64,000 nt of DNA from Caballeronia concitans (GTDB taxonomy: Bacteria; Pseudomonadota; Gammaproteobacteria; Burkholderiales; Burkholderiaceae), in contig NZ_FCNV02000001.1 of assembly GCF_001544615.1 (NCBI RefSeq), positions 496,001 through 560,000 on the forward strand, given 5' to 3'. A model generated the notes under the pieces. That model worked only from the letters and a program-made list of their open reading frames with translations. It ran no database searches and was not told where the DNA came from. The position numbers and the translations under genes were made by a program. The number at the start of each line of letters is the position of its first letter. The stretch's first letter is position 1. Below, in pieces: positions 49,563-57,941 of this stretch.

Positions 49563-49586
49563 AAAGGGCGCCGCGAGGCGCCCTTT
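49563..49586 (+). terminator. Rho-independent terminator of the porin gene
   Basis: A 10-bp stem AAAGGGCGCC/GGCGCCCTTT with a GCGA tetraloop, followed by CTGCTTGG. The T-run is mostly within the stem. Confidence 0.8.
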
Positions 49587-49720
49587 CTGCTTGGTGGCCA
49601 GCGCCCGGAGCAAAAAGCGCGTCGTCTACGAATGCACTACCATGACCATGCAGCCGGCTCCCGCCCCGCAGCCCGACGCGCGTCCCGGTTCGCAAGAAAC
49701 GGAAAAACGGAGAATCGGAA

Positions 49721-50173
49721 ATGATCTCGACATGCAGACCACATGTCCGCTGGACCGCGATCTTGATCTTCGCGCTCTTCGCTTCGGCATCGGCTTCGGC
49801 TCATGCCGATGTCGTCGCGCTCAAAGCGAACCTTCAGCCATCCAGCGAAGTGCCGCCGAGAGTGAGCAAAGGCCACGGCACGCTCGACGCCACTTTCAAC
49901 ACCAATTCCAGACAACTGACGTGGACCGCGACCTACGCCGATTTGTCCGGCCCGGTCACGATGGCGCATTTTCACGGCCCCGCGCCGGTCGGCCAGAACG
50001 CGAAAGTGCAAGTGCCCGTCGACAAGCAATCGCTCGCCAGCCCGATGAAAGGCCAGGCGACGCTCACCGAGCAGCAGGTGACCGACCTCATGGCCGGCCA
50101 GTGGTACTTCAATATTCATACGCAAGAAAATCCGACTGGCGAGCTACGCGGCCAGGTGATGCCGTCGAATTGA
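49721..50173 (+). CDS. Secreted CHRD-domain protein
   Basis: 150 residues with a signal peptide ending near SASAHA. The CHRD domain spans the rest: LKANLQPSSEVPPRVSKGHGTLDATFNTNSRQLTWTATYADLSG, MAHFHGPA, and the closing WYFNIHTQENPTGELRGQVMP. The domain is named from animal chordin; bacterial copies are periplasmic or secreted and of unknown function. The hydrolase gene begins two bases after its stop, so the two are probably cotranscribed. Confidence 0.85.
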   Translation: MISTCRPHVRWTAILIFALFASASASAHADVVALKANLQPSSEVPPRVSKGHGTLDATFNTNSRQLTWTATYADLSGPVTMAHFHGPAPVGQNAKVQVPVDKQSLASPMKGQATLTEQQVTDLMAGQWYFNIHTQENPTGELRGQVMPSN

Positions 50174-50174
50174 G

Positions 50175-51098
50175 ATGAGCTGGCAAAGCGCGCTCGCGTG
50201 CTGGGCGGTTCGGCGTCGCATGCGGCCGGAAACGGCGAAGCCCGTCATCGATGTGGATCGCGCCCGCGCATACACCGCACGCCGCATCTGGTCGCCGGGC
50301 GTGCCGAAAGGCTGGCGCCTCGAGATTCGCGACGACGGCGAAAGGCTGCGCACCGCCGCGCCGCGCTGCACGATCCTCTACCTGCACGGCGGCGGCTACT
50401 ACTTTTGCTCGCCGCGCAGCCATCGTGCGATCAGCTTCGGTCTCGCCGAACGCGCGCACGCCGATGTCTTCTCGCTCGATTACCGGCTCGCGCCCGAACA
50501 TCGATTCCCGGCTGCGGTCGACGATGCCGTCGCCGCCTATCGCGCGTTGCTCGCAGATGGCGTCGCGCCCCGATCGATCGTCATAGCGGGCGATTCCGCG
50601 GGCGGCGGTCTCGCGCTCGCGACGCTCCTTGCGCTTCGCGATGCCGCCGACGCGCTGCCCGCCGGCGCCGTGCTCTTTTCGCCGTGGACGGACCTGACGT
50701 GCAGCGGCGCATCGATGCAAGTGAACGAAGGCCGCGATCCCATGTTCCACGCGGCCGTTTTCCCGAAAGTCGCGTCGCAATATCTCGGCGATGCCGACGC
50801 CACGCATCCTTACGCGTCTCCGCTTTTCGGCCGCTTCGAAGACTTGCCGCCGCTCCTGATCCAGGTCGCCGACACCGAACTCCTGCTCGACGACTCCACG
50901 CGCGTCGCTGATGAAGCGCGGGCAGCGGGCGTCCGCGTCGATCTGCAAATCTGGCGCGGCGTGCCGCACATCTTTCAGATCTGGTCGCCGTTCATGCCCG
51001 AAGCGCGGCACGCGCTGACACGCGCCGCGCAATTCATCGGCGACATCACGTCGAAGCCGGCGGAGACTCAACGTCCGCCCATCACCTCGATCGTCTGA
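50175..51098 (+). CDS. Alpha/beta hydrolase of the hormone-sensitive-lipase family
   Basis: 307 residues. ILYLHGGGYYFCSPRSH supplies the oxyanion-hole HGGG, VIAGDSAGGGLALA the nucleophile Ser (GDSAGG), a DTELLLDDS region the Asp, and RGVPHIFQIW the catalytic His. This makes it an HSL-type carboxylesterase, cytoplasmic as no signal peptide is seen. Substrate unknown. The last 31 bases overlap the end of the convergent EcsC gene. Confidence 0.88.
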   Translation: MSWQSALACWAVRRRMRPETAKPVIDVDRARAYTARRIWSPGVPKGWRLEIRDDGERLRTAAPRCTILYLHGGGYYFCSPRSHRAISFGLAERAHADVFSLDYRLAPEHRFPAAVDDAVAAYRALLADGVAPRSIVIAGDSAGGGLALATLLALRDAADALPAGAVLFSPWTDLTCSGASMQVNEGRDPMFHAAVFPKVASQYLGDADATHPYASPLFGRFEDLPPLLIQVADTELLLDDSTRVADEARAAGVRVDLQIWRGVPHIFQIWSPFMPEARHALTRAAQFIGDITSKPAETQRPPITSIV

Positions 51099-51916
51099 TA
51101 CGCGCGCTCGACCGCCGCCGTTCCGTACTGCCGCTCCAGCCGACGCACGGTGAAGTGCCCGTGCGCCATCTGCTGGAAGTGGTCGATGAACACCGTGTTC
51201 ACCATCGCGCCGAGCACCGCGCCGATCGCCGGGACCGATTTCGCGGCGACCTGCTCGCTGACCTGCACCGAGAACCGCGATGCGATCGTCTGCAGGAACT
51301 TGAGCAGCGCCGTCGATCCGTGGCCGGCGAGCCCTTTCGTCGTGATCTCGCTCGTCGCGCGCGATACCGACTGCGCGAGCGCCCCGCGCACGATGAAATA
51401 ACCGAGATCGGCGTTGTCGTCGTCACGGCGCGTGCCGCCCATGCCGAGCACCATCAAGCATTGGAGTTGCGTATCCACGCGATGCACATCCTCGCCCTCG
51501 CTGCGCGCGATATCGCAGATCGAGCGAAACATCAGCGTGGTCGTCACCGGAAGCTCGACCGGCAGCGCGAACAGTCCGAACGCGCCGCCCGCCGCGCCGG
51601 TGGTCGCGACGGCGAGTTTGTGCAGCAGATTGCTCGGCTTGTCGGGCGGCGGCGCGAGGAGCGATCCGGCGGACGCGCCCTTGCCGAGTGTCCGCAGCGC
51701 GATCTGCAGACATTTCTTGAGCGCGAGTTGCGTCGCTTCGTCGATTTTTTCCTGAGCCGCGCCGGGCAGACGGCCCATGAGCTTCTCGATCGGCGCGCCG
51801 ATGACGCTCGCGAGCTTCATCGTCAGCGTCGGACTTTCGAGCGCTTCCTTGGCGCGGGAGAGGGCGGCGAAGTCCTCGGGCGTGAGCGGTGAAGTGATGA
51901 TCGGCGTCGGTTCCAT
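51068..51916 (-). CDS. EcsC family protein
   Basis: 282 residues from ATG 51916 (MEPTPIITSPL). The EcsC core has IEKLMGRLPGAAQEKIDEATQLALKKCLQIALRTL and a Gly/Ala-rich hydrophobic AVATTGAAGGAFGLFALPVELPVTTTLMFRSICDIA, ending with GAVLGAMVNTVFIDHFQQMAHGHFTVRRLERQYG. In Bacillus EcsC sits with the EcsAB transporter, but its action is unknown. Divergent from the EmrB-type exporter. Confidence 0.85.
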   Translation of the reverse strand: MEPTPIITSPLTPEDFAALSRAKEALESPTLTMKLASVIGAPIEKLMGRLPGAAQEKIDEATQLALKKCLQIALRTLGKGASAGSLLAPPPDKPSNLLHKLAVATTGAAGGAFGLFALPVELPVTTTLMFRSICDIARSEGEDVHRVDTQLQCLMVLGMGGTRRDDDNADLGYFIVRGALAQSVSRATSEITTKGLAGHGSTALLKFLQTIASRFSVQVSEQVAAKSVPAIGAVLGAMVNTVFIDHFQQMAHGHFTVRRLERQYGTAAVERAYQTIEVMGGR

Positions 51917-51973
51917 GCGATGTTTCTTGTATCGAAATGAGAAGTTGACCACGCAGCTTAGAGCGCAACCCCG

Positions 51974-51982
51974 TGCTATGAT
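51974..51982 (+). promoter_or_regulatory. Extended -10 promoter for the emrB-marR operon
   Basis: TGCTATGAT: an upstream TG dinucleotide, one base, then TATGAT (five of six matches to TATAAT). It would start transcription near 51989, right against the palindromic operator. Confidence 0.55.
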
Positions 51983-51991
51983 TCCCTTTCC

Positions 51992-52005
51992 GTTGACTAG
52001 TCAAC
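51992..52005. promoter_or_regulatory. Perfect 14-bp palindrome, likely MarR operator
   Basis: GTTGACTAGTCAAC is a perfect dyad of the TTGACTAGTCAA type bound by many MarR-family repressors. It lies just downstream of the predicted transcription start and 18 bases before the exporter ATG, where bound protein would block transcription. The MarR gene is second in this operon, so autoregulation is expected. Confidence 0.7.
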
Positions 52006-52022
52006 AATTGTGCGTACAAAAG

Positions 52023-53618
52023 ATGGCCGTTCATACAGCCGCGCATCATTCCAGCGGACAGGTTCTGCCGTTCCGCGAATCGCTCATGGCGATGCTGGGC
52101 ATTTCCTTCGTCACGATGCTCGTCGCGCTTGATCAGACGGTTGTCGGCACCGCGTTGCCCACCATCGTCGCCGAACTCAAGGGCTTCGATCTGTATGCGT
52201 GGGTCGCGACTTCCTATCTTCTGACATCCGTCATCACCGTGCCGATCTTCGGGCGGCTCGGCGATTACTACGGCCGCAAGCCGTTCGTGATCGCGTCGAT
52301 CGTGGTGTTCACGGTCGCGTCCGTGCTGTGCGGACTCGCCAACAGCATGATGTTCCTCGTGCTCGCGCGCGGCTTGCAGGGCATCGGCGGGGGGATGCTG
52401 GTGGGCACTGCGTTCGCGTGCATCGCCGATCTCTTTCCCGACAACGTCGTGCGTCTGCGCTGGCAAGTGCTGATGAGTTCGGCGTTCGGCATTGCGAACG
52501 CGGTCGGGCCGTCGCTCGGCGGTTTTCTCACGCAATACACCGGCTGGCGCTCGGTGTTCTACGTCAACCTGCCGGTGGGCGTGTTGTCGCTGTTTTTCGT
52601 GTGGCGCTTTCTTCCGCATCTGCGGCATGTCGCGCATGAAGGAAAAATGCGGCTCGACTGGCCCGGCGCGGCGCTGATCGCGGTGGCGCTCGGCGCGCTG
52701 CAATTGTTCGTCGAATTGCTGCCGAAGCATGGGATCAGCGTCGAAACGCTCGCGTTGCTGGCGGCGAGCGTCGTGGCGGCGTATGCACTGTGGAAGTGGG
52801 AAATGCGTTGCAGCTACGCAATCCTGCCGATCGACATGTTCCGCAACCGGAGTCTCGCCGCGCTCTTCACGCTCGCGATCATGGGCGGCTTCACGATGTT
52901 CTCGCTGCTCTTCTACGCGCCGCTGCTGTTCCAGGGCGGATTCGGCATGTCGCCGAAAGACGCGGGCATGATGATCACGCCGCTCGTCGTGTTCATCACC
53001 ATCGGCAGCATTCTGAACGGGCGTATCGTGACGCGGCTCGCGAACGCGAACCTGATGCTCTATATCGGCTTCAGCCTGCTCGCCGTGTCGTGCCTCGGCG
53101 TGGTCGTCGCGAGTCACACGATGCCGCGCGCGCTGCTGCTCGTCTTCATGCTGCTCGGCGGCCTGGGCCTCGGCTTCGTGATGCCGAACCTCACCGTGTT
53201 CGCGCAGCAGACAGCGGGCCGTCAGCATCTCGGCATCGCGACCGCGCTATTGCAGTCGCTGCGCATGATCGGCGGGATGATCGGCACGGCGCTGACCGGC
53301 ACGCTCGTGAGCCATCTGTATGCGAGCGGCGTCGGCCTCGCGCTGGAGAAGGACGGCGCGACGCGCTGGCTCGGCGATATGGCCGATCCGCAAATTCTCA
53401 TCAACCATGAAGGCCAGCGGAGCGTGCTCGCGCAGTTGGCCGCCGCCGGCCACGACGGCGCGATGCTGCTCGAGGCCGCGCGCGAGTCGCTCGTCGCGGC
53501 GATCCACATTGGTCTCGCGGTCGCGGCGGTGGTCGCGGTGCTGTCCGTGTGGCAATCGCGCCGCGTGCCGCCCGTGCGCTTGAAAGGCCCGCAGGAACCG
53601 GTCATTCTCGCCGAATGA
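52023..53618 (+). CDS. DHA2-family (EmrB/QacA) multidrug MFS exporter
   Basis: 531 residues from ATG 52023, with a weak ribosome binding site. 14 membrane segments are expected. FVTMLVALDQTVVGTALPTIVAEL is motif D1 of the 14-TM group, GRLGDYYGRKPFVIASIVVF motif A, and ARGLQGIGGGMLVGTAFACIADL motif B. GPSLGGFLTQYTGWRSVFYVNLP is motif C. No EmrA-like adaptor gene is next to it. Its stop overlaps a possible upstream start of the MarR gene, so the two form an operon with the operator upstream. Drug substrates unknown. Confidence 0.92.
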   Translation: MAVHTAAHHSSGQVLPFRESLMAMLGISFVTMLVALDQTVVGTALPTIVAELKGFDLYAWVATSYLLTSVITVPIFGRLGDYYGRKPFVIASIVVFTVASVLCGLANSMMFLVLARGLQGIGGGMLVGTAFACIADLFPDNVVRLRWQVLMSSAFGIANAVGPSLGGFLTQYTGWRSVFYVNLPVGVLSLFFVWRFLPHLRHVAHEGKMRLDWPGAALIAVALGALQLFVELLPKHGISVETLALLAASVVAAYALWKWEMRCSYAILPIDMFRNRSLAALFTLAIMGGFTMFSLLFYAPLLFQGGFGMSPKDAGMMITPLVVFITIGSILNGRIVTRLANANLMLYIGFSLLAVSCLGVVVASHTMPRALLLVFMLLGGLGLGFVMPNLTVFAQQTAGRQHLGIATALLQSLRMIGGMIGTALTGTLVSHLYASGVGLALEKDGATRWLGDMADPQILINHEGQRSVLAQLAAAGHDGAMLLEAARESLVAAIHIGLAVAAVVAVLSVWQSRRVPPVRLKGPQEPVILAE

Positions 53619-53638
53619 CGATTGAAGGAAGCACAAGC

Positions 53639-54118
53639 ATGAACGAACAGGATCGCATCGCCGTGGTGCAACAGTTTGGACGGACGTATCGCGCGTTCAT
53701 GTCGGCGTTCGAGTCGGCGGTCGGCCAGCCGATGCCGCGCTGGCGCATCCTGCTCGCGCTGCACGAGCACGGGGGCGCGGCGTCGCAGAAGATGCTGGTG
53801 GAGCGGCTGCGTGTCGATCCGGGCGCGCTGACGCGTCAACTGAAAACGCTGGAAGCGCTCGGCTGGGTCGTGCGCAGTGTCGATGCGCGGGACAATCGCG
53901 TTTCGAATGTCGCGCTCACGGCGCAGGGCCGCGCGGCGACGGAAGAAAGCCTGCCGCGCCGCAGCGCGTTCCTGCACGACACGATGGCCGCGATGCCCGA
54001 CGACGCCATCGAAGCGCTATCCGGCGCGCTCCACATGCTGGAAGCGCGCATTCAGGAAGTGGCCGCGAACACCGCGAACAATGCAATCAACGCGGCCACC
54101 GTCGACGACAAGGCTTAG
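53639..54118 (+). CDS. MarR-family transcriptional repressor
   Basis: 159 residues from ATG 53639 (MNEQDRIAVVQQFGRTYRAF), chosen because AAGGAAG lies seven bases upstream; an in-frame ATG at 53615 overlaps the exporter stop. Winged HTH: WRILLALHEHGGAASQKMLVERLRVDPGALTRQLKTLEALGWVVRSVDARDNRVSNVALTAQG. It most likely represses its own operon through the palindrome at 51992-52005 and releases on ligand binding. The stop overlaps the convergent deaminase stop by four bases. Confidence 0.92.
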   Translation: MNEQDRIAVVQQFGRTYRAFMSAFESAVGQPMPRWRILLALHEHGGAASQKMLVERLRVDPGALTRQLKTLEALGWVVRSVDARDNRVSNVALTAQGRAATEESLPRRSAFLHDTMAAMPDDAIEALSGALHMLEARIQEVAANTANNAINAATVDDKA

Positions 54119-55389
54119 AAGAACGTCTCGATCACTTCCGTCACGCGATATTTCGGATCGACGACGAGCACCTGACGCCACTTGTCGAACGTGAGACACG
54201 GGTGCGAAATGTCGAAGGCGATCATGTCGCCGACCTTCACGTCGTCGCCCGGCTTGATGCGCAGATATGCGTGCTGATCCATCAGGCCGAACACTTCCCA
54301 GCCTTCGTCCGCCGACACGTCGCGCGGCGCATCCGTGCCCGGCCGATAATGCTTCGCCGGCTCTGGCATGCCCGCATCGAACGCGGAGTCCCGCTTGCCG
54401 AGGCCGATGATCGCGCGATCCGGCTCCGGGATCGACTGCACATACGCCCACAATTGCAGCGCGGGCTTCAGCCCCTGGCCCATCTTCTTCGCGATCGGGT
54501 TGCGCGCGAAAATCTCGTTCTGCGCTTTCTTGTAGATGCCGACGTCGTGCGTCAGATAGCAGCCGGGGCGCAGCACGACTTCGATGGCATCGCTGTTCGC
54601 CTTCGCGAATTCGTCGGCAACGACGTCGTACCACGCCGATCCCGCGCCTGACAGAATCGCCGGCTTGCGCGCGATCTTGCCTTCGTCGCTCAGCTTCCGC
54701 GTGATGTCGACCGCGCTTTTCAAGAACTCGCGCACCTTCGATTCGTCCTGCAGCACGCCTTCGTACAGTTCGACGCCCGCGAGTTCGATCGTGCCCGGCC
54801 AGCGCGCGATGGCGGCGAGCACGGCTTCGCGCTGCGCATCGTCGCGCACGCCGGTGCGTCCGCCCGGCACGCCGAGTTCGATCAGCACGTTCAGCTTCTT
54901 GCGCACATCGGTGAAGAACGCGCCGAGCTGATCGACGCCATCGGCTGAATCCACTAAACAGAAAAACTCAAAGTCGGGATCGGTGAGCAACTCGGCGATC
55001 ATGCCCATGTTGCGCTTGCCGACGAGCTGATTCGCCATCAGCACGCGATGCACGCCGCCCCGATATGCCGCGCGCACCTGATGCGCCGTCGCGAGCGTGA
55101 TGCCCCACGCGCCGGTATCGAGCTGGCGGCGAAAGAGCTGCGGCGCCATCGTGGTCTTGCCGTGCGGCGCGAGCTTCACGCCGTACTCGCCGACGAAATC
55201 CTGCATCCACCTCAGGTTGTGTTCGATGCGGTCCGCATACAGCACGGCGGCGGGCAGACTCACGTCCTCTTCGAGCAGATTCCATTGAAGACGCGCCGCG
55301 TCCTTCAACTGGATGCTCGTGCCCGGCACCATGCCGAGACCCTTGCCGAAGGGGTCGATCGTCGCGTTCTGATAGTTTGTAACTTTCAT
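54115..55389 (-). CDS. D-amino-acid deaminase/D-threonine-aldolase-like PLP enzyme
   Basis: 424 residues. An alanine-racemase-type N-terminal barrel holds the PLP Lys in VKLAPHGKTTMAPQLF, and a C-terminal DSD1/D-serine-dehydratase-like domain has His and Cys in FDISHPCLTF for a metal ion. This architecture covers D-threonine aldolase, D-serine deaminase and 3-hydroxy-D-aspartate enzymes; the exact substrate cannot be told. It is divergent from the RpiR regulator, the D-acylase and RidA, which supports a role in D-amino-acid breakdown. Confidence 0.85.
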   Translation of the reverse strand: MKVTNYQNATIDPFGKGLGMVPGTSIQLKDAARLQWNLLEEDVSLPAAVLYADRIEHNLRWMQDFVGEYGVKLAPHGKTTMAPQLFRRQLDTGAWGITLATAHQVRAAYRGGVHRVLMANQLVGKRNMGMIAELLTDPDFEFFCLVDSADGVDQLGAFFTDVRKKLNVLIELGVPGGRTGVRDDAQREAVLAAIARWPGTIELAGVELYEGVLQDESKVREFLKSAVDITRKLSDEGKIARKPAILSGAGSAWYDVVADEFAKANSDAIEVVLRPGCYLTHDVGIYKKAQNEIFARNPIAKKMGQGLKPALQLWAYVQSIPEPDRAIIGLGKRDSAFDAGMPEPAKHYRPGTDAPRDVSADEGWEVFGLMDQHAYLRIKPGDDVKVGDMIAFDISHPCLTFDKWRQVLVVDPKYRVTEVIETFF

Positions 55390-55448
55390 GTGCTGCTACT
55401 CCATCGTCCGTTTAGATGCACTTCTGCCGATGCTTAATGACGTCCTGG

Positions 55449-55505
55449 TTGACGGCACTATGGTACCCAAAGTAGCATCGTCGATGGAAATGTTATTTAG
55501 TAACA
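55449..55505 (+). promoter_or_regulatory. Candidate promoter and operator of the rpiR-deacylase-ridA operon
   Basis: TTGACG (55449-55454), 18 bases, TAGCAT (55473-55478) is a plausible sigma-70 promoter. Just after the expected start lies TGTTA-TTTAG-TAACA (55491-55505), an inverted repeat fitting a repressor site. Autoregulation by the RpiR protein encoded next is inferred. Confidence 0.4.
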
Positions 55506-55532
55506 CGCGTACAGCGTAAACCCGACTACACG

Positions 55533-56429
55533 ATGAACGGCCCCGCCGATCCGCTCACTTTCGATATCGTCGCCCGCATTGCCGAGCGCGCGCCCGAGTT
55601 GCGCAGCGCCGAGCGCAAGGTCGCCGCGCTGATCCTCGACGATCTCACGGGCGCGTCGCGGGCGAGCATCGGCGCGCTCGCGGACAAGGCCGAAGTCAGC
55701 ATCGCGACGGTCACGCGTTTCGCGAAGGCGGTCGGCTGCGCGGACGTGCGCGAGTTGAAGCTGCGGCTCGCGCAGGCGGCGGCGGTCGGTCAGCGCTTCC
55801 TGAAACGTGAGCCGGACAACGGCGACGCCGCACCCGATTCGCTCGCCGCGCGCATCTTCGACGAAGTGCAGGCGACGCTCGCGCAGAACCAGGGCGCGCT
55901 GCGCGCAGCGCCGATCGCGGAAGCCGCCGACGCGCTCGCGGCCGCGTCGATGATCTACGTGTTCGGCATGGGCGGCGGCTCGACCGCGCTCGCCGACGAA
56001 ATGCGCTTTCGGCTCGTGCGGCTCGGCCGCCCGGTGGCGTCGTATCAGGACGGGCTGCTGCAGCGCATGGTGGCGGCCACGCTCTCGAAGGAACAGGTCG
56101 TCGTCGCGCTTTCCGTGACCGGGCAGACGCCGGAAATGGTCGAAAGCTGCCGGCTCGCGCGCGAGTACGGCGCGCGCGTCATCGCGCTGACCGCGCCGGC
56201 ATCGCCGCTCGGCGCGCTGGCGGACTGGCTGATTCCGGTCATCGCCATCGAAACGGACTTCATCTACAAGCCGTCGTCGTCGCGCTACGCGATGATGATG
56301 GCGCTCGATCTGCTCGTCACCGAACTGGCCGTCAAACAGGCCGACCGCAGCCGCGAACTGCTGCGCCGCATGAAGCACGCGCTGGACGCGCATCGCGGCG
56401 GCGGCGAGCGTCAACCATTGGGAGATTGA
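55533..56429 (+). CDS. MurR/RpiR-family transcriptional regulator with SIS domain
   Basis: 298 residues. N-terminal HTH_6 (about 1-80) with SIGALADKAEVSIATVTRFAKAVGCADVRELKLRLAQ; C-terminal SIS domain (about 130-270) with MIYVFGMGGGSTALADEMRFRLVRLG and ALSVTGQTPEMVESCRLAREYGARVIALT. SIS domains normally sense phosphosugars, yet the neighbours act on D-amino acids, a pairing also known from other D-aminoacylase loci. The deacylase ATG is two bases after its stop. Confidence 0.92.
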   Translation: MNGPADPLTFDIVARIAERAPELRSAERKVAALILDDLTGASRASIGALADKAEVSIATVTRFAKAVGCADVRELKLRLAQAAAVGQRFLKREPDNGDAAPDSLAARIFDEVQATLAQNQGALRAAPIAEAADALAAASMIYVFGMGGGSTALADEMRFRLVRLGRPVASYQDGLLQRMVAATLSKEQVVVALSVTGQTPEMVESCRLAREYGARVIALTAPASPLGALADWLIPVIAIETDFIYKPSSSRYAMMMALDLLVTELAVKQADRSRELLRRMKHALDAHRGGGERQPLGD

Positions 56430-56431
56430 TC

Positions 56432-57910
56432 ATGGAGAGAGCCGATACGCTGATCGTCGGCGCGCGGGTGATCGACGGCACGGGCGCGCCCGCCGTCGAA
56501 CGCGATGTCGCGGTGCGCGACGGACGCATCGTCGCGATCGCGGAGCCGGGCGGCTTGTCGCACTGGACCGCCGACCATACCTTCGACGCGCGCGGCAAGG
56601 TGCTCGCGCCCGGTTTCATCGACGTTCACACGCACGACGACACGCACGTCATCCGCTCGCCGCAGATGATGCCGAAGATCACGCAGGGCGTGACGACGGT
56701 GATCGTCGGCAATTGCGGGATCAGCGCGTCGCCGGTGACGCTCAGAAGCGATCCGCCCGATCCGATGAACCTGCTCGGCGATGCATCCGCGTTCAGGTAC
56801 CCGACGTTCGCCGCGTATGTCGATGCCGTCAACGACGCGCGTCCGACCGTGAACGTCGGCGCGCTGATCGGCCATACGGCGCTGCGCAACAACCACATGG
56901 ACCGGCTCGACCGCGCCGCGACCGCCGATGAAATCGCCGGCATGCGCGCGCAGCTCGAAGAGGCGCTCGATCACGGCGCGCTCGGGTTGTCGAGCGGGCT
57001 TGCGTACGGATCGGCGTTCAACGCGCCGCCCGAGGAAGTCGAGGCGCTGGCCGAGCCGCTCGGCAAAGCGGGCGCGCTCTACACGACGCACATGCGCACC
57101 GAGTTCGACGCGATCCTCGACGCGATGAACGAAGCGTACGGCGTCGGCCGCCATGCGCGCGTGCCGGTGGTCATTTCGCATTTGAAGTGCGCGGGGCCGT
57201 CGAACTGGGGGCGCAGCGTGGAAGTACTGAAGTCGCTGGAGACGGTGCGCGACGGACAGCCCGTCGGCTGCGATTGTTATCCGTACAACCGCAGTTCATC
57301 GACGCTCGATCTCAAGCAGGTGACCGGCGATATCGACATCACGATCACGTGGTCGGAGCCGCATCCGGAGATGGCGGGCAAGCTGATTCGCGAAGTGGCC
57401 GATGAATGGAAGGTGAGCCAGCAGGACGCCGCGAAGCGCTTGCAGCCGGCGGGCGCGGTGTATCACAACATGTCGGAGGACGACGTGCGGCGCATTCTCT
57501 CGCATCCCGCGACGATGGTCGGCTCCGATGGCTTGCCGAACGATCCGCTGCCGCATCCGCGTTTGTGGGGCGCGTTTCCGCGCGTGCTTGGCCACTATGC
57601 GCGCGATACGGCGCTCATCACGCTGGAAGAGGCGGTGCGCAAGATGACGAGCCTGTCGGCGCGGCGCTTCGGATTGAGCGAGCGGGGCGAGGTGAGGGAG
57701 GGATTCCACGCGGATCTCGTCGTGTTCGATCCCGAGCGTGTGCGCGATGCCGCGACGTTCGCGAAGCCGCAACAGGCGGCGGAGGGCATCGACGCGGTGT
57801 GGGTGAATGGCGTGTTGACGTATCGCGAGCAGGCCGTGACGGGTGCGCGCGCGGGACGTTTCGTGGCGCGGGGCGCGGCATCGAAGGTGGATGCGGCGGG
57901 CGCGTTTTGA
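56432..57910 (+). CDS. N-acyl-D-amino-acid deacylase (D-aminoacylase)
   Basis: 492 residues from ATG 56432 behind GGGAG. Amidohydrolase fold that splits N-acyl-D-amino acids to the D-amino acid and carboxylate. LAPGFIDVHTHDDTHVIRSP supplies the metal His pair and GVTTVIVGNCGISASP the metal-binding Cys of D-aminoacylase. THMRTEFD and VVISHLKCAGPSNWG carry further His residues, and MVGSDGLPND the catalytic Asp. Placed between rpiR and ridA, and facing a D-amino-acid deaminase. Confidence 0.93.
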   Translation: MERADTLIVGARVIDGTGAPAVERDVAVRDGRIVAIAEPGGLSHWTADHTFDARGKVLAPGFIDVHTHDDTHVIRSPQMMPKITQGVTTVIVGNCGISASPVTLRSDPPDPMNLLGDASAFRYPTFAAYVDAVNDARPTVNVGALIGHTALRNNHMDRLDRAATADEIAGMRAQLEEALDHGALGLSSGLAYGSAFNAPPEEVEALAEPLGKAGALYTTHMRTEFDAILDAMNEAYGVGRHARVPVVISHLKCAGPSNWGRSVEVLKSLETVRDGQPVGCDCYPYNRSSSTLDLKQVTGDIDITITWSEPHPEMAGKLIREVADEWKVSQQDAAKRLQPAGAVYHNMSEDDVRRILSHPATMVGSDGLPNDPLPHPRLWGAFPRVLGHYARDTALITLEEAVRKMTSLSARRFGLSERGEVREGFHADLVVFDPERVRDAATFAKPQQAAEGIDAVWVNGVLTYREQAVTGARAGRFVARGAASKVDAAGAF

Positions 57911-57941
57911 TGACTTATTGCGTTTGAAGAGGAGTGGAAAG

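Noticed and set aside
51423-53228. 601-codon minus-strand frame spanning the EcsC gene and the EmrB-type exporter
   Set aside because: Part is a different frame of the EcsC gene and the rest is antisense to the exporter; Arg/His/Gln-rich with no domain.
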